Assembly (NCBI GenBank): GCA_016748015.1
Contig: JAAOMT010000675.1
Span: 756,314 to 820,313, forward strand
Direction: 5' to 3'
DNA from: Geosiphon pyriformis
Lineage: Eukaryota; Glomeromycota; Glomeromycetes; Archaeosporales; Geosiphonaceae
DNA: 64,000 bases
Shown here in pieces: positions 1 to 11,038 of this stretch. The first letter of the stretch is position 1. Each line of letters opens with the position of its first letter. A model generated the notes under the pieces. The model searched no databases and was not told where the DNA came from. It was given only the letters and a program-made list of their open reading frames with translations. A program made the translations under genes and the position numbers.

Positions 1-1
1 T

Positions 2-1132
2 CTATTCATCATTGATGGAATCACCATTCCAATCAAAGTTCTAGTCATGGATGCACCCCAATACCAAGTTCTGGTCGAAAATGATTGGCTTCTTAAGGCC
101 AATGCAAACTTAGACTGGGAAACTCAGGAATTAAAAAATCTCATACCAAGGACAATACACCATAGTACCTGCTACTTGTGGTACTTTTAACAAATGATTA
201 GAAAAGCCCCAGTATTTGAATTTGAAGAGGAGAAAGAAATACCACTTATTGAAACTTACATGGCTCTTGGATCAACATCCAATTGGGGTGAAAAAACAGA
301 ACAGGAAATTTTTGAAGAATCAAGAAGATGGAAGAAAGTTAGATATTCTACACCAGAACCACAGAAACAACCACCCTATATTCCACTTAAATGCAAAAAT
401 TGCAATAAAAAACTTTCATTAATGGAAGCATGTATTTCTCCAGAAGAAGAATATGAAACTCGTACCTGTTATTTTTGTAAAGCATGCTATAAAGAATGAT
501 TTGGATCTCTAAAAAGAAGTAGAAAATAGGACAACACATCTTGCCTTACATGTGGAGATATGTTACCAGAAGAATGCAACTGGATTGATGTTGCAATAAG
601 AGGAGGAGTATGTGATTAAACTTGTCAATATGCTCTATCAATTTCGGAAAAAGTCAGAAGAGGAACACCATTTGATGCAGCATACAACAGTGCTTTCAAT
701 AAACTTTACCACTACCTTCATGATACTGAAATGATTTTTGACCTAGTAATAGCATTGATCAATGGAGCCACTTAAGAAGATGTCTGCCAAATGAAAGAAG
801 CTAAATACATTGAGTATATTATAGAATTAACTGGATTTGATTATGAAGATGAAGTAGAAACCTACCACCAAATTGCAAGCCACACATATCTGACTCAAGA
901 AGCTCAAATTTAACAATTAAAGCAAATGAACATTCAATTGTGTAAAGAATGCATCATGCTTTGTGATGACAAATGGTGTCCAGAATGCTATGCTCTTAGC
1001 ATTCCCCTGCCAGAGGAAAATGATGAAAATGAAATCGAATTTGGAGTATCTGAACTGGTAGAAGAACTACCAACCATCCCCATTTATCTTCTTGAAAAGC
1101 AATCACCTCTACAACTTAAATATTTTGACAAC
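2..1132 (+). pseudogene. Element A pol: aspartic protease C-terminus and Cys-rich segment
   Basis: The first codons read IDGITIPIKVLVMD and then VENDWLLKAN, the end of a retroviral-type aspartic protease; the catalytic DSG is outside the window. After a frame slip near 150-190, frame 2 continues from 194. It carries three paired-cysteine modules: CKNC with a later CYFCKAC (around 395-485), CLTC with a later CDxTC (around 540-630), and CKEC with CPEC (around 940-985). Spacing suggests zinc-binding ribbons or hairpins. Stops near 499, 523, 616, 772 and 910 lie where element C mostly has Gln, Trp or Lys. The segment is in frame with the dUTPase that follows, so it was part of one polyprotein. 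The Cys modules match no domain I can name. Confidence 0.75.
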
Positions 1133-1990
1133 TATGGCCAAAAAATCAGACCAGAAAAAGCACACAAAATTGATGCTGGATATGACTTAAGATATCCAGA
1201 AAAAGATATTTTGGTTCTTTAACCAAAGTTCTTGACAAAAATCAATCTCAAAATTGCTTTTGAAATTTCACCTGGAGCAATAGTTCAAATTGCACCCAGA
1301 TCATCATTGGCAAGCAAAGGAATCAATGTTAAAGGAGGAGTTATAGATGCAGGATATACTGAAGACATTACTATCATGTTACAAAATGAAACAAACAAAC
1401 CATTCAGGATTGAACATGCTGAGAAAATTGCCCAAGCAATTTACCTACTTCTAATCAACATTTTGGAGTTACAATCAGTTAAAAACAGAGAACAATTGAG
1501 AAAAAGTAAAAGAGGAACTCAAGGTTTTGGTTCAACTGAACGATTTACAATTCCAGTAAACATAGCTCTCAATACACAAAATAAATCTTACCAGATTCTT
1601 CAACTTCCCCAACCAATTACCATTTCACCTTTTGGTAAACATCACAAAATTTACACTTGTTCAAAATCCATTACTATCCAACAAATCTTTGAATCCAATG
1701 AACAAATCTGTTTAAAACATGAAATCTCAATCCCAAATGTTTATATTCCCAAAGAAATGAAAAAATTTCAAGTTATATTCTATAATCCCAATAATTACCC
1801 CATTGTCTTATTGAACAAACTAGAGATTGGAATCATACACAGTAATATTTTTCAAGATGAAAACCCTTAAATTGTCTCTAATTTCATCGAAATTATAAGA
1901 CATACACTACTTTCAAATCCAAACATCATTTCTACCACTGAAAACTACCACCTTTTAGAAGAAAAACTCTCTCAAATTAACATGGATCCC
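1133..1990 (+). pseudogene. Element A pol: dUTPase domain plus following beta-rich domain
   Basis: A trimeric-type dUTPase (dUTP to dUMP and pyrophosphate) sits between the Cys-rich segment and RT. All five family motifs are visible: IDAGYDL (around 1169), APRSSLASKG (around 1291), GVIDAGYTEDI (around 1339), KIAQAIYL (around 1427) and RGTQGFGST (1511-1537). The catalytic Asp and the Tyr of motif 3 are present. After it comes a stretch of about 110 residues, with ISIPNVYIPKEMKKFQV and LEIGIIHSNIF, that looks beta-rich and is conserved in elements B and C. It is a separate domain of unknown role. Two TAA codons (around 1220 and 1868) interrupt the frame; at the second, element C has CAA. dUTPase within Ty3/gypsy pol is uncommon, but these motifs are unambiguous. 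Confidence 0.9.
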
Positions 1991-3390
1991 TTAGAACCCC
2001 AACAACAAAGACAATTGAAACAATTGATAGCTGAATTTGCAGATATATTTGCAAAAGACAACAATAACCTTGGAAAAACGGATATTGTTCAACACCAAAT
2101 TCATACAGAAGATGCTCCACCAAAACAACAACAAGTCTATTGAGTTCCACTTGCTAGCCACCAATTTATTAGAGAAGAGGTCCAAAGAATGCTCAATAAC
2201 AGATTGATTCAACCATCAAAAAGTCCATGGGCCTTACCAGTAGTTTTTGTCAAAAAGAAAAATAGAAAAATCAGATTCTGTGTTAATTATTGACAATTGA
2301 ATAGTGTTACAATTGGAGATACCTACTCTCTTCCAAGAATTGATAACATATTAGATGCTTTAGAAAAAGCCAAGTTCTTCTCAACTTTAGACTTGAAAAG
2401 TGGATACTGGCAAGTCAAAATGGACCCAAAAGATAGACCCAAAACAGCATTTACCACCCAAGAAGGAAACTATGAGTTCAATGTTATGCCTTTTGGATTC
2501 TGCAATGCACCAGCAACATTCCAACGACTCATGGATGTTGTATATAAAGGATTCTTATGGCAATCAATAGTTGTTTACCTTAATAATACTGATGTGTATT
2601 CACCAAGCTTTGAAGTCTATCTTATTTACCTGTGAGAAGTTTTTCAACAATTATGAAAAGCAGAATTGAAGTTGAATATTGAGAAATGTCACTTTGGAAA
2701 AACAAGCTTAATCTTTCTTAAACACATAGTTAGCAAAAATGAAGCCAAACCAAACTCTGGAACAATTAGTGCTGTCAAAAACTTTCAAACTCCCAAAAAT
2801 ACCATAGAACTAAGAGAATTTGTAGGATTAGCCTTCTACTATCGAAAATTTATAAAGGAATTCTCAGAAATTGCCAAACCACTTAATTATCTTACCAACA
2901 AAAATGTGCTATACAAATAGACAAAAGAACAACAAAAAGCTTTTAAAATCCTCAAAACAAGATTGACAACAGCCCCAGTTCTTGTTTACCCAGACTTCAA
3001 CAAATGGTTTCAACTAGCCACTAATGCTTTACACATAGCTTTTGGTGCCATCCTATTACAATTGGATGAAAATGGCCAGGAACAAATTATTGCTTATGCT
3101 AGTAGAACACTCAAGCCAACAAAACTCAAATATAGCTCAACAAAACTAGAAGCTGCCGCAGTTATTTGGGCTCTCAAACACTTTCAACAATACTTGAAGA
3201 ATAGAAAAGAGTTTGACATTATAACTGACAATATTGACCTCAAATGGTTTAATAAAAATAAAAAAGAACAAAGTGCCAAACAGTCTCAATAGAATGATTT
3301 TTTAGCAGACTACAAATATATAGTAAATCACAAACCAGAAAAACTACACACCAATATTGACAGCCTTTCAAGAATGAGACAATATTAATA
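1991..3390 (+). pseudogene. Element A pol: reverse transcriptase and RNase H
   Basis: Frame 2 continues from the dUTPase. RT landmarks are VVFVKKKNRKIRFCVNY, FFSTLDLKSGYWQV, KTAFTTQEGNYEFNVMPFG and NAPATFQRLMD. The catalytic motif reads VVYLNN instead of VVYLDD, so both metal-binding Asp codons changed from GAT to AAT. Thumb and connection motifs follow (GLAFYYRKFIKEFSEIAKPL). RNase H begins around 2963 (VLVYPDFNKWFQLATNAL), where the first catalytic Asp is also Asn. The end is SLSRMRQ before TAA at 3388. Internal stops near 2142, 2293, 2634, 2654 and 2918 read as Arg, Arg, Arg and Trp or Gln in relatives. Confidence 0.92.
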
Positions 3391-3455
3391 CCAACATCAA
3401 CACCAACAAAACACCAACAAACTTAACAGCAGAACAAATAACAAAATCAACAACA

Positions 3456-4841
3456 ATGAATTCAGAAAACTACAACAACATCAAAAACTATTTAAAGACT
3501 CTCACCATGCCAGAAAATTGGTCTTTAAGTAAAAAACATTGATTACAATACCAATCCAAACAATATTTTATATATCACAACAAAATCTATTACAAGAATC
3601 ATAGAAATCCAAACCAACCACTCAAATTAGTACAAAAAAATGAAAAAGAAACAATCTTATACAACATGCACACAGATTCTTCTTCAGCACACTTGGGAAG
3701 AAATGGAACAATTCAAAGAACTCTTGAACATTACTTTTGGCCTCAAATGCAAAAAGACATTCGACAATATATAGAATCTTGTAATAGTTGTCAAAGAAGA
3801 GAAGGAACTCACTCCACAGAACCTTTAAATCCAATCAAAGTTGGACAACCTTTTGACAGAGTTGGAATTGATTTAGTCGGACCATTACCTATTACAACTC
3901 AAGAAAATTGTTATATTGCAGTTGCAATAGATTATCTTACCAAATGGCCTGAAACTAAAGCCATTCAAAGAGCAGATGCAAAATCAGTAGCAAATTTCAT
4001 CTATCAAAACATTATTTGTAAACATGGATGTCCAATTGAACTTTTATTTAATTAAGGAACATATTTTGTGAACAACTTGATACAAGAAATTTGTGAATGA
4101 TTCAATGTCAAAAGATCTCTATTATCACTTTATTACCCTCAAACAAATGGACTTGTAGAACATTTCAACAGAACATTGTGTGAATCTTTAACCAAAGTCT
4201 CAACAGATTTTGAGCAGGAATGAGATATCTTTATTCCATCAGTGTTACTAGCATACAGAACACTAAAACAAGATACTATGAAATACACACCATTTGATCT
4301 TACTTATGAAAAGACAGCAACATTATCAATTAATTTCACAATGGAAACATACCCTGTACAACCAATTAATAAAGAAAACTTTTAAGAAACACTCCAAAGA
4401 AGAACCTACACTCTTCTTAGTACACTGGAAGAAAAAAGAAGAATAGCAGCAACTCATATTAAACATTCCCAAGCTCAACAAAAAGAAAGACATAACAACA
4501 AATTACCACCCATAACCAATGAATTTAAAGTTGGAAATAAGATTCTCTTACACAGAACTAAGGCTGAAAAACAATGGAGTGGAAAATTTGAAAACAAATG
4601 GGATGAACTATTTTATATTCACGAAATTCTAGGCAATAGATTATACAAGTTAAGACTTAATGACAAAGTACTAGCAAAAGTTGCACATGGAGATAGATTG
4701 AAACACTATCATTCCAGAAACAATCCTAAATTATTAATTCCACAAATTGGTACACATTCCCCTTTAATTAATTCTGAAGATATTTTCCGAAATTTAGAAC
4801 CAATAATTATAATAAAACAACAACCAAACTTGAATACTTAA
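3456..4841 (+). pseudogene. Element A integrase ORF
   Basis: The ORF starts at ATG 3456 (MNSENYNNIKNYL), exactly 70 codons before a conserved Met at 3666; elements B and D have the same 70-codon spacing. It lies in frame 3, whereas RT is in frame 2. It has 461 codons and ends PNLNT-stop. It contains an HHCC zinc-binding N-terminus (ending CNSCQRR), the core with VGIDLVGP (first Asp present), FN-stop-GTYF (second Asp is Asn) and NGLVEHFNRTL (Glu present). A GPY/F-like C-terminal domain follows with YIHEILGNRLYKLRL and VAHGDRLKHYH. Internal stops occur at TAA 4053, TGA 4098, TGA 4222 and TAA 4383. At 4222 element D has Trp. Confidence 0.92.
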
Positions 4842-5002
4842 TTCAACATAATTTTACAATAATCTTTTTAATAACACACAAAGACAAAAATAGTAAATAA
4901 TTACAAAAACACCCAAAACCCAAAAACAAATAAAACCTCATATCCAAAAAAAATAAGAATAATTTCTTTATTCTTCCTTTTCATTAATTAGTCAATTTTA
5001 TC

Positions 5003-5709
5003 ATGATTATTCCCTAAAATATTCAACAAATATCCCAAAATTAATGTTAGCCTTGAAAACACTTCCTAACTTATCCATAACGATTAATAGAAGTTAAATT
5101 AATTAGATTCAAAAAAAAACCACAGCCTCAATAGTAAATAATTCTCAGAACTACCACTCCTATAGAAAAAAAACAAGAGGTTATTCTGAAAAAAGATTAC
5201 CAGAACTTTTGAAGCAAGCACTGAAAGAAAACCTTTTAATTGCCCCTATTGACATTTTACCAAATGCCACAATTCAACAGAAACTTCTACTATGTCTTAA
5301 TGAACAGAACAATGAACATACCCTTATATATAGATATTTTCATATTGGAAAAACACTTTACGAATGAAAACTAGAACTTGAAGCAACCAACATCACTCCT
5401 AAGGCTATACAAAAACAAATTCACAATGAATTTAAGACAGCAGCTAGATCAACAAACACTCGTTACAAACTTAGAGCAGCTTTTAGACTCTATGATTTAT
5501 TCACCAATTGTGAAAACGTCTTACAAAATCTAATACTCCAACCAATGAAAGTTCAATACATTGGAAAATTTACAGAACTGAAATTTCAACAATTTTCAGA
5601 CCAAATCACTTCAATTATCTTGGACCACTATCTTAACATCACAGATAGTGCTTGGACTTCAATGGAGCTCAGTCTTGAGAAGGAGATTATGTTATCAGTA
5701 GAATTTTAG
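5003..5709 (+). pseudogene. Element A ORF3, unknown protein after integrase
   Basis: Between integrase and the 3' LTR lies a coding region homologous to the nearly open ORF3 of element C at 45886-46605. Shared blocks include RYFHIGKTLYE, KQIHNEFKTAARSTNT, RYKLRAAFRLYDLF and QYIGKFTELKFQQFSDQI. The ATG is at 5003. A small deletion and a TAA break the N-terminus, and a TGA follows LYE where C has Gln. The frame runs through the polypurine tract and ends in the LTR at 5709. There is no signal peptide or membrane segment, so it is not env-like. It is predicted hydrophilic and helical. I do not recognise the family. Confidence 0.8.
5677..5689 (+). promoter_or_regulatory. Element A polypurine tract
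   Basis: Purine-rich GAGAAGGAGATTA directly precedes the LTR start TGTTATC. It is the plus-strand primer site, and B and C have the same sequence class in the same place. Confidence 0.85.
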
Positions 5710-6668
5710 CTATTAATTAGCATAAAATTACTCTTATAATTCCTATTATTAATTAACATATATTATTATTAATTTGATTATTACTTATTATTTAATCAAA
5801 TTATCAAATATTATTATTCAATCAATAATTCGATTTGTACTTTAGAAATTAAGATGATCAAATTACACAATACCCTGAATCTTTTAACATAGTCAAAATT
5901 TGCTGAAATTAATGAAAATTTGCCGAAATAATCAATAGTTCAGTGAAATAACTTGTAAATTCGCTGAAATGTATCTTTAATTCACCCAAATTGTAGCAAA
6001 GAGAAAAGTGCAAGTTTAAAGACTAGTACTACAACAAGTTGTATAAAAGAAAAGCTTCTCTCTTTAAGAAAATGTATCTTCTCATCTTCTTTTAGTATCT
6101 TACTATAGTATCTTACCATAGATATCTTAATTGAAACAAATCATCTTTTACAAAATCAAATAAAAATCAAAATTCAAAAACTAAATTCTTAAATTATTAC
6201 ACTTAAAATTCCTTCAATACAACTAACATTTTAAAATTGATTAGCTACCAATTTTAGTAAACTGTTAGTGACTCCAGGCCTGAATAGAAAACGTTTCTCT
6301 TGACAAAATTCTATTTCTTTTACATTTCTTTTATTTTTTTTTCTTTTCTTATTACAATTATTGGGGTAGCCTACAAACGAGATTCCTGTAGAAGAGTTGA
6401 CTTTCACAGCAAAGTAACTACACATTTTTTAGTGAGCTTCCAGACGAGCAATTCCTGGGAAAGAGTTAATGTTTACTACAATGTAACTACATAAAGTAAC
6501 TGGCAAGAAATTGGCCATTCTACTTATAAGTCCAGCAGTTCAAATTATAGGAGATAATTTGAAAATAAATTCAGTTACTAGAGGTTCAACTACTTCTAAA
6601 AAACGTGAATTTACAACCAACAGACATTTACAACATTCAAGAAAAGAAACCAAAAACCTCCAGTAACA
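5690..6668 (+). repeat. Element A 3' LTR
   Basis: The 979-bp LTR starts TGTTATC after the polypurine tract and ends CCAGTAACA, giving short inverted termini TGTTA...TAACA. Its start and end match the LTRs of B and C in reverse orientation. A TATA box (TATAAAAG, 6042-6049) sits just after a small dyad CAAC-AA-GTTG and is conserved in the other LTRs of the family. Around 5890-6000 there is an array of near repeats of a GCTGAAAT/GCCGAAAT type motif. The terminal block with CCAAAAACCTCCAGTAACA is also shared. Confidence 0.92.
6042..6049 (+). promoter_or_regulatory. LTR TATA box
   Basis: TATAAAAG lies about 350 bp into the LTR, after the dyad at 6032-6041. Equivalent sites on the minus strand are at 21178-21185, 30058-30065, 45529-45536 and 54406-54413. 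The position fits the U3/R transcription start, but no transcript is known here. Confidence 0.6.
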
Positions 6669-9600
6669 ATATCAAATTTTTATTTATTCAATTCACTTCT
6701 TTATTGTAATTTTTTCTTTAATTAATTTTATTACTTTACAATTTTGTTCTCTTTTGCTATTTGTTAGCTTGTTATTTTAACTTGTAATATTATTATATAC
6801 TTGATAAAATTTATTAAAATGCAACATATTCAAAGATTGAATGTTTTCTATAGAAGAAAAAAAAAGTACATAAATTTGTCAAAACATTTAAATATATTAC
6901 TATTAATACAAATTATATAAAAACTAAACCATATGAATCAAGTCATTTCTAATATTAAAAGCTTTTTTAATTAAAAATTCCATTGTTTTTATTATGTAAC
7001 TGCTCAATAAAAGCAATATTAAAATATTTAATTAAATAACAAACTTTATAAAAAACAAAATTACTAAAAATTAAAGACATTAAAATACTTTTAAAGAATT
7101 AAAATATTAAAAACAGAGTATTATTCAAAAATAAATTATAACCACAAAAAATTTTGATTAAATTAGCCAAAAAATTGTTGACTAAATTAATACAAAAATA
7201 AACTAAAAAAAATAAAAAATAATAAAAAAACCAACTTAATACTTAAAAATTTAAAGATTTATAATTAAACAGTCAACTTACAATATTATTAACATTTGAA
7301 AAACTCAAAATAAAAACCAATTTGTGCTTAGTTTATATCTGCTTAAAAAACTTCAAGTTATACAAAAAAAGATAATATAATCTATTATTAGAAAAATTTA
7401 AAAACAGATTAATTTTAAAATTTAAATTTTTTAAATCAAAGTGTTTTACTTATTACATATATTAATCAAAACAAAGCTAAACTAAATTTTATAATTAATA
7501 ATAAGATACAAAACTGTCAAAACTAAATAAAAAAATTGTTTGTTAACAATAATTTTTTTTAAAACTTTGCCAGTAAAAACTTAATATTTGAATAAATTTT
7601 GGTCAAATTAAGTTTTAATAATTTATTTGTAAACACAAAAATACTTAAATATTTATAAGTTTTTTTTTCTTAATAATTGAAATAAAAAAACCATTAATTA
7701 TTAAAAAAAAAATACTAACTCTATAATTAATAAAAATAGTTACTGTTTTATTATTTATTAAAATATTATTAATTTAAAAAAACATTTGTAATATTCAAAA
7801 TGTATTAAGTTATAAATTAACTGTATTTTATTCAAATTGTATTATTAATAAAACATTAATAATAAAAAATAATATTATATCTATTAAGCTAAAATTTGTT
7901 ATAATTTAATTAACTTAATTATTAAAAATATTACTAAAAAACCTAACAAATTTGTTATATATTTTGATTTTTTTTAAGCTATTTTTTAAATTTTTTTAAT
8001 CTATAAAATTATATACTTTGCATATATTTTACAAAACCAATCAAAGCTCATAATTTTTTTTAAAATATTATTACAAAGAACATTAAACTTATTATATGCC
8101 AGCAAAATTCTGTTAAACAAAATTTTAGAGAAAATTTTTTAAGTTATTTCAAATAAAGCAATAAATTATGTGTTTATTAAAATGTTTTTTTATTTATATA
8201 ACTTGAGAATTATCAAAATTCAAGTTTTTTTTCAAGATTAAAGAACAAATTTATGCATTAAACACAAATTTATAAAATCTAAAAACATATTCAATACATC
8301 TTATTACAATGTTTTTACAACTTATTTAAAATATTAGATAAAACAACTGCTTTCTGTTAGATAAATTTATTAATAAATCTAATAATTTATTAAAATTAAT
8401 AAAATATATAACACCAGAAAAAATATTATTAGCAACATAAATTAGCAAAAAATATTGTTAATATTATATTTTAGATATATTATCTAACATCTTATGTTTT
8501 TTTGTTTAATTATTTATAATTATATCTATTTTAAATTTAACTAGCTTAAGCTTTAACACCAATTTTTTATTAACTACCAAATAATTCAAAACCATTTTAT
8601 AAAAAGAATACTCTAAAATACTTTGAATTATATAACTTTTATTTATCTTAAAACTCTTTATCTTTTTATTAATAACAGATTTAATTTGTATTTTTTTAAT
8701 ATACTAAAATTTTACTATTTTTGACATATTATAAAACTTTTTTGTCTTTGATAAAACAAATTAAATAATATTAAAATAAGTATCTGAATTAATAAAAATC
8801 ATTATCTTAAATATATTATTAACATTAAAAAAGAACCAATAATTTAAAAACAAATTAAATATATTGCTTAAAGCTAAACAAAAAATCTTAATCAATTTAA
8901 AGACTAGAGTTTTTAATTTGTAAAAACATGACAAAAATTTGGTAAAAACACTGTTATAATTCTTAAACTAGATTTTAAAAAATATTTTATTTACAAAAAG
9001 GCAGATTATTTTTTAAATAATATTTTATATTTTATTTATATTTAAAAAATTTTTTGTAGTAATAAAATTATTAATATACATAACAATAGTATTAAGTATT
9101 AACTCTGAACAAGCTGTACTTTATTTTATTAGTATTTTTAATATTAAATTTTTAGTAATTTTCATTGACTTATATGTAAAAAGTTTTTAAAACTATATTT
9201 AAAAGATTATTAAGACTAATATTAATATAAATAACATTGTAATTAATATTAAAAAATTTATTTACATATGTAACTTTTCTGTTAATCAATATATTTACAA
9301 GATTAAGTAAAATAAAAATAAAATTAATAGTCTTTTTAACATTTTTAGAATTTTTTATATAAAAACTTAATAAATAAACTATTAATTAAAGAATTAATTA
9401 AATTAAAATCTAGATATTTTTTGAAATTAACACTGTATTTAATATAATCTTTATTAAAGTTATCTTTAAAAATAATAAAAGTACTTTTATTAAACATATT
9501 AACTATAAAAAAATTAATAAGTGCTTGATCTAATTACTTTTTTAAAAATATATCTGCATAAAATCCCAAAACAGAAACTGATTATTTGTTTTTGAACAAT

Positions 9601-10957
9601 AAACAAATTATTAAAAATTTATTTAGAATCTTTAAAATTTTTGAAACATGCTTAGCCAAATATTTATTTATAATTAATATAATACTAATACTTATATACT
9701 TTAAATTTAAATCAAAAATAAATATTTTACATTTGTAAATTTATTTACAATTTATAGTTTGAAATTAAAATGTTATTTTTTAATTCATTATACTATCTTA
9801 TAATATTATTCTGCTTGGCAAAAACATTTATTTCTTTAATATTATACATAATTATTTTTTAAGTTAAGTTACTTATTGAAAATAAAATAAAAATATTATA
9901 TATTATTTAAATTAAAAAACTTTAATTTATCTAAAATAAATTTTATTAAACTTTTTAAAACCATCATATTAGTTTCTAAGCCACCAATTTTGATATTTAG
10001 AACTTTGAATTTATTATTAGTAAGATTTTGAAATGTATTAAGATTACTACATAAAACAAAAAAATTGGCAATAATATATTAATAATTATGTTCAATACCA
10101 AGTTAATGTTTAATATGAGCACTTTTTTTATATAGTTTAATAATTATAAAGAAAAAAAATCAGTCAATTTGTAAAAAATTTCAGTAATACAATCAGATAA
10201 AAGTTTTATAAAGCATTTTAATATGTCCAAATAGGAAGCCAAAGCTAAAATAATCTGATTTTTTTTAGATTTATTAATTAATACATTTACCAAAAAGCAT
10301 TAATAAATAATTTAAACAAAAATATTTTAGAATTACTATTTACTACAAAGACCTAAATTACTTTATTAAAAAAAATTAAACAAAACACAGTGGTTTGCTT
10401 TTTTGCATAAATATAAACAAAATGTATTTTATTTAACTTAAAGAATTTTTTAAATTTTATTTAAGTAGTTTGAAACCAAATTTGCAGATATTTAAAATAT
10501 AACAAAATTTTTATACTTAACATATTTAAAAAGTAATTAACCAGTTCAGATTAAATTAATGTCTCTAAAAACAAAAGTTAAATAAATAGCAGTATTTTTA
10601 TTTATAACAGATTTGAAATACATAACAGCACAATATGTTTATATATAAGAAACAAAATTGTAAAAAATAAAACAAGTTTTTTTATTATAAAACCAAACCA
10701 AATCCAATAGATTATAAATAATAATACTTATTAACAGAATATATAAGAAAACATAATAGCAGTCTTTTAAATTCTATATTTGTTTATTAGTATTAACTTT
10801 AATAATGTCTATTAAATTTTTTTCAATAAGATTAACTATTTGAAAACAACCAAATTAATAATTTTAGAACTTTCAAATTCAACTAAAGCTTTTTGTTAAA
10901 AATCAATAAGCTGTATTTTAATAAAAACAACTTTACCAAATTTAAATAATATTAATT
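6669..10957 (-). mobile_element. Ghost LINE-a, distal part (RT to pre-RNase H), AT-converted
   Basis: This stretch looks featureless and is extremely AT-rich. The minus strand between about 7220 and 7560 aligns without gaps to LINE1 ORF2 around 14900-15130: NKQFFYLVLTVLY against NKQFLYLVLAVLY, then FSFVLINICNK against FSFVSVGVCNK, then NTLI against DALI, then NLxIFKY against DLQVQCW. Nearly all differences are G-to-A or C-to-T, and CAA/TGG codons are now stops. The rest (7561-10957) has the right length and polarity for the upstream ORF2 but I did not align it. The RNase H end is missing where element A begins. LINE1 interrupts it at 10957. Confidence 0.82.
10944..10957. repeat. LINE1 target-site duplication, left copy
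   Basis: AAATAATATTAATT here is repeated exactly at 17098-17111. The leading A residues of the right copy could belong to the LINE tail, so the certain core is the last 11 bases. Confidence 0.8.
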
Positions 10958-11038
10958 ATAAAAAAAAACTTTCTCTTGTCAATCTCCTGACTATAATGAG
11001 AGCATTTGTATTGCTGAAGATTTAGCTTTTTCCTTTCT

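Larger units (their letters stand above)
1..6668 (+). mobile_element. Ty3/gypsy LTR retrotransposon A, 5' end outside window
   Basis: The element runs protease C-terminus, Cys-rich segment, dUTPase, RT, RNase H, integrase, ORF3, polypurine tract, 3' LTR. The order RT-RH-IN places it in Ty3/gypsy. Its 5' LTR and gag lie left of the window, so no target duplication can be checked. Elements B and C are members of the same family and match it domain by domain. The coding frames are broken mainly by TAA/TAG at Gln positions and TGA at Arg or Trp positions. RT has Asn-Asn in place of the catalytic Asp pair, so the copy is dead. Confidence 0.93.

Noticed and set aside
194-4841. Reassigned stop codons (TAA/TAG read as Gln)
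   Set aside because: Stops replace Arg (TGA), Trp (TGA/TAG/TAA) and sometimes Lys as well as Gln, CAA and TGG are used freely in the same ORFs, and different copies have stops at different sites. Transition mutations explain this better.
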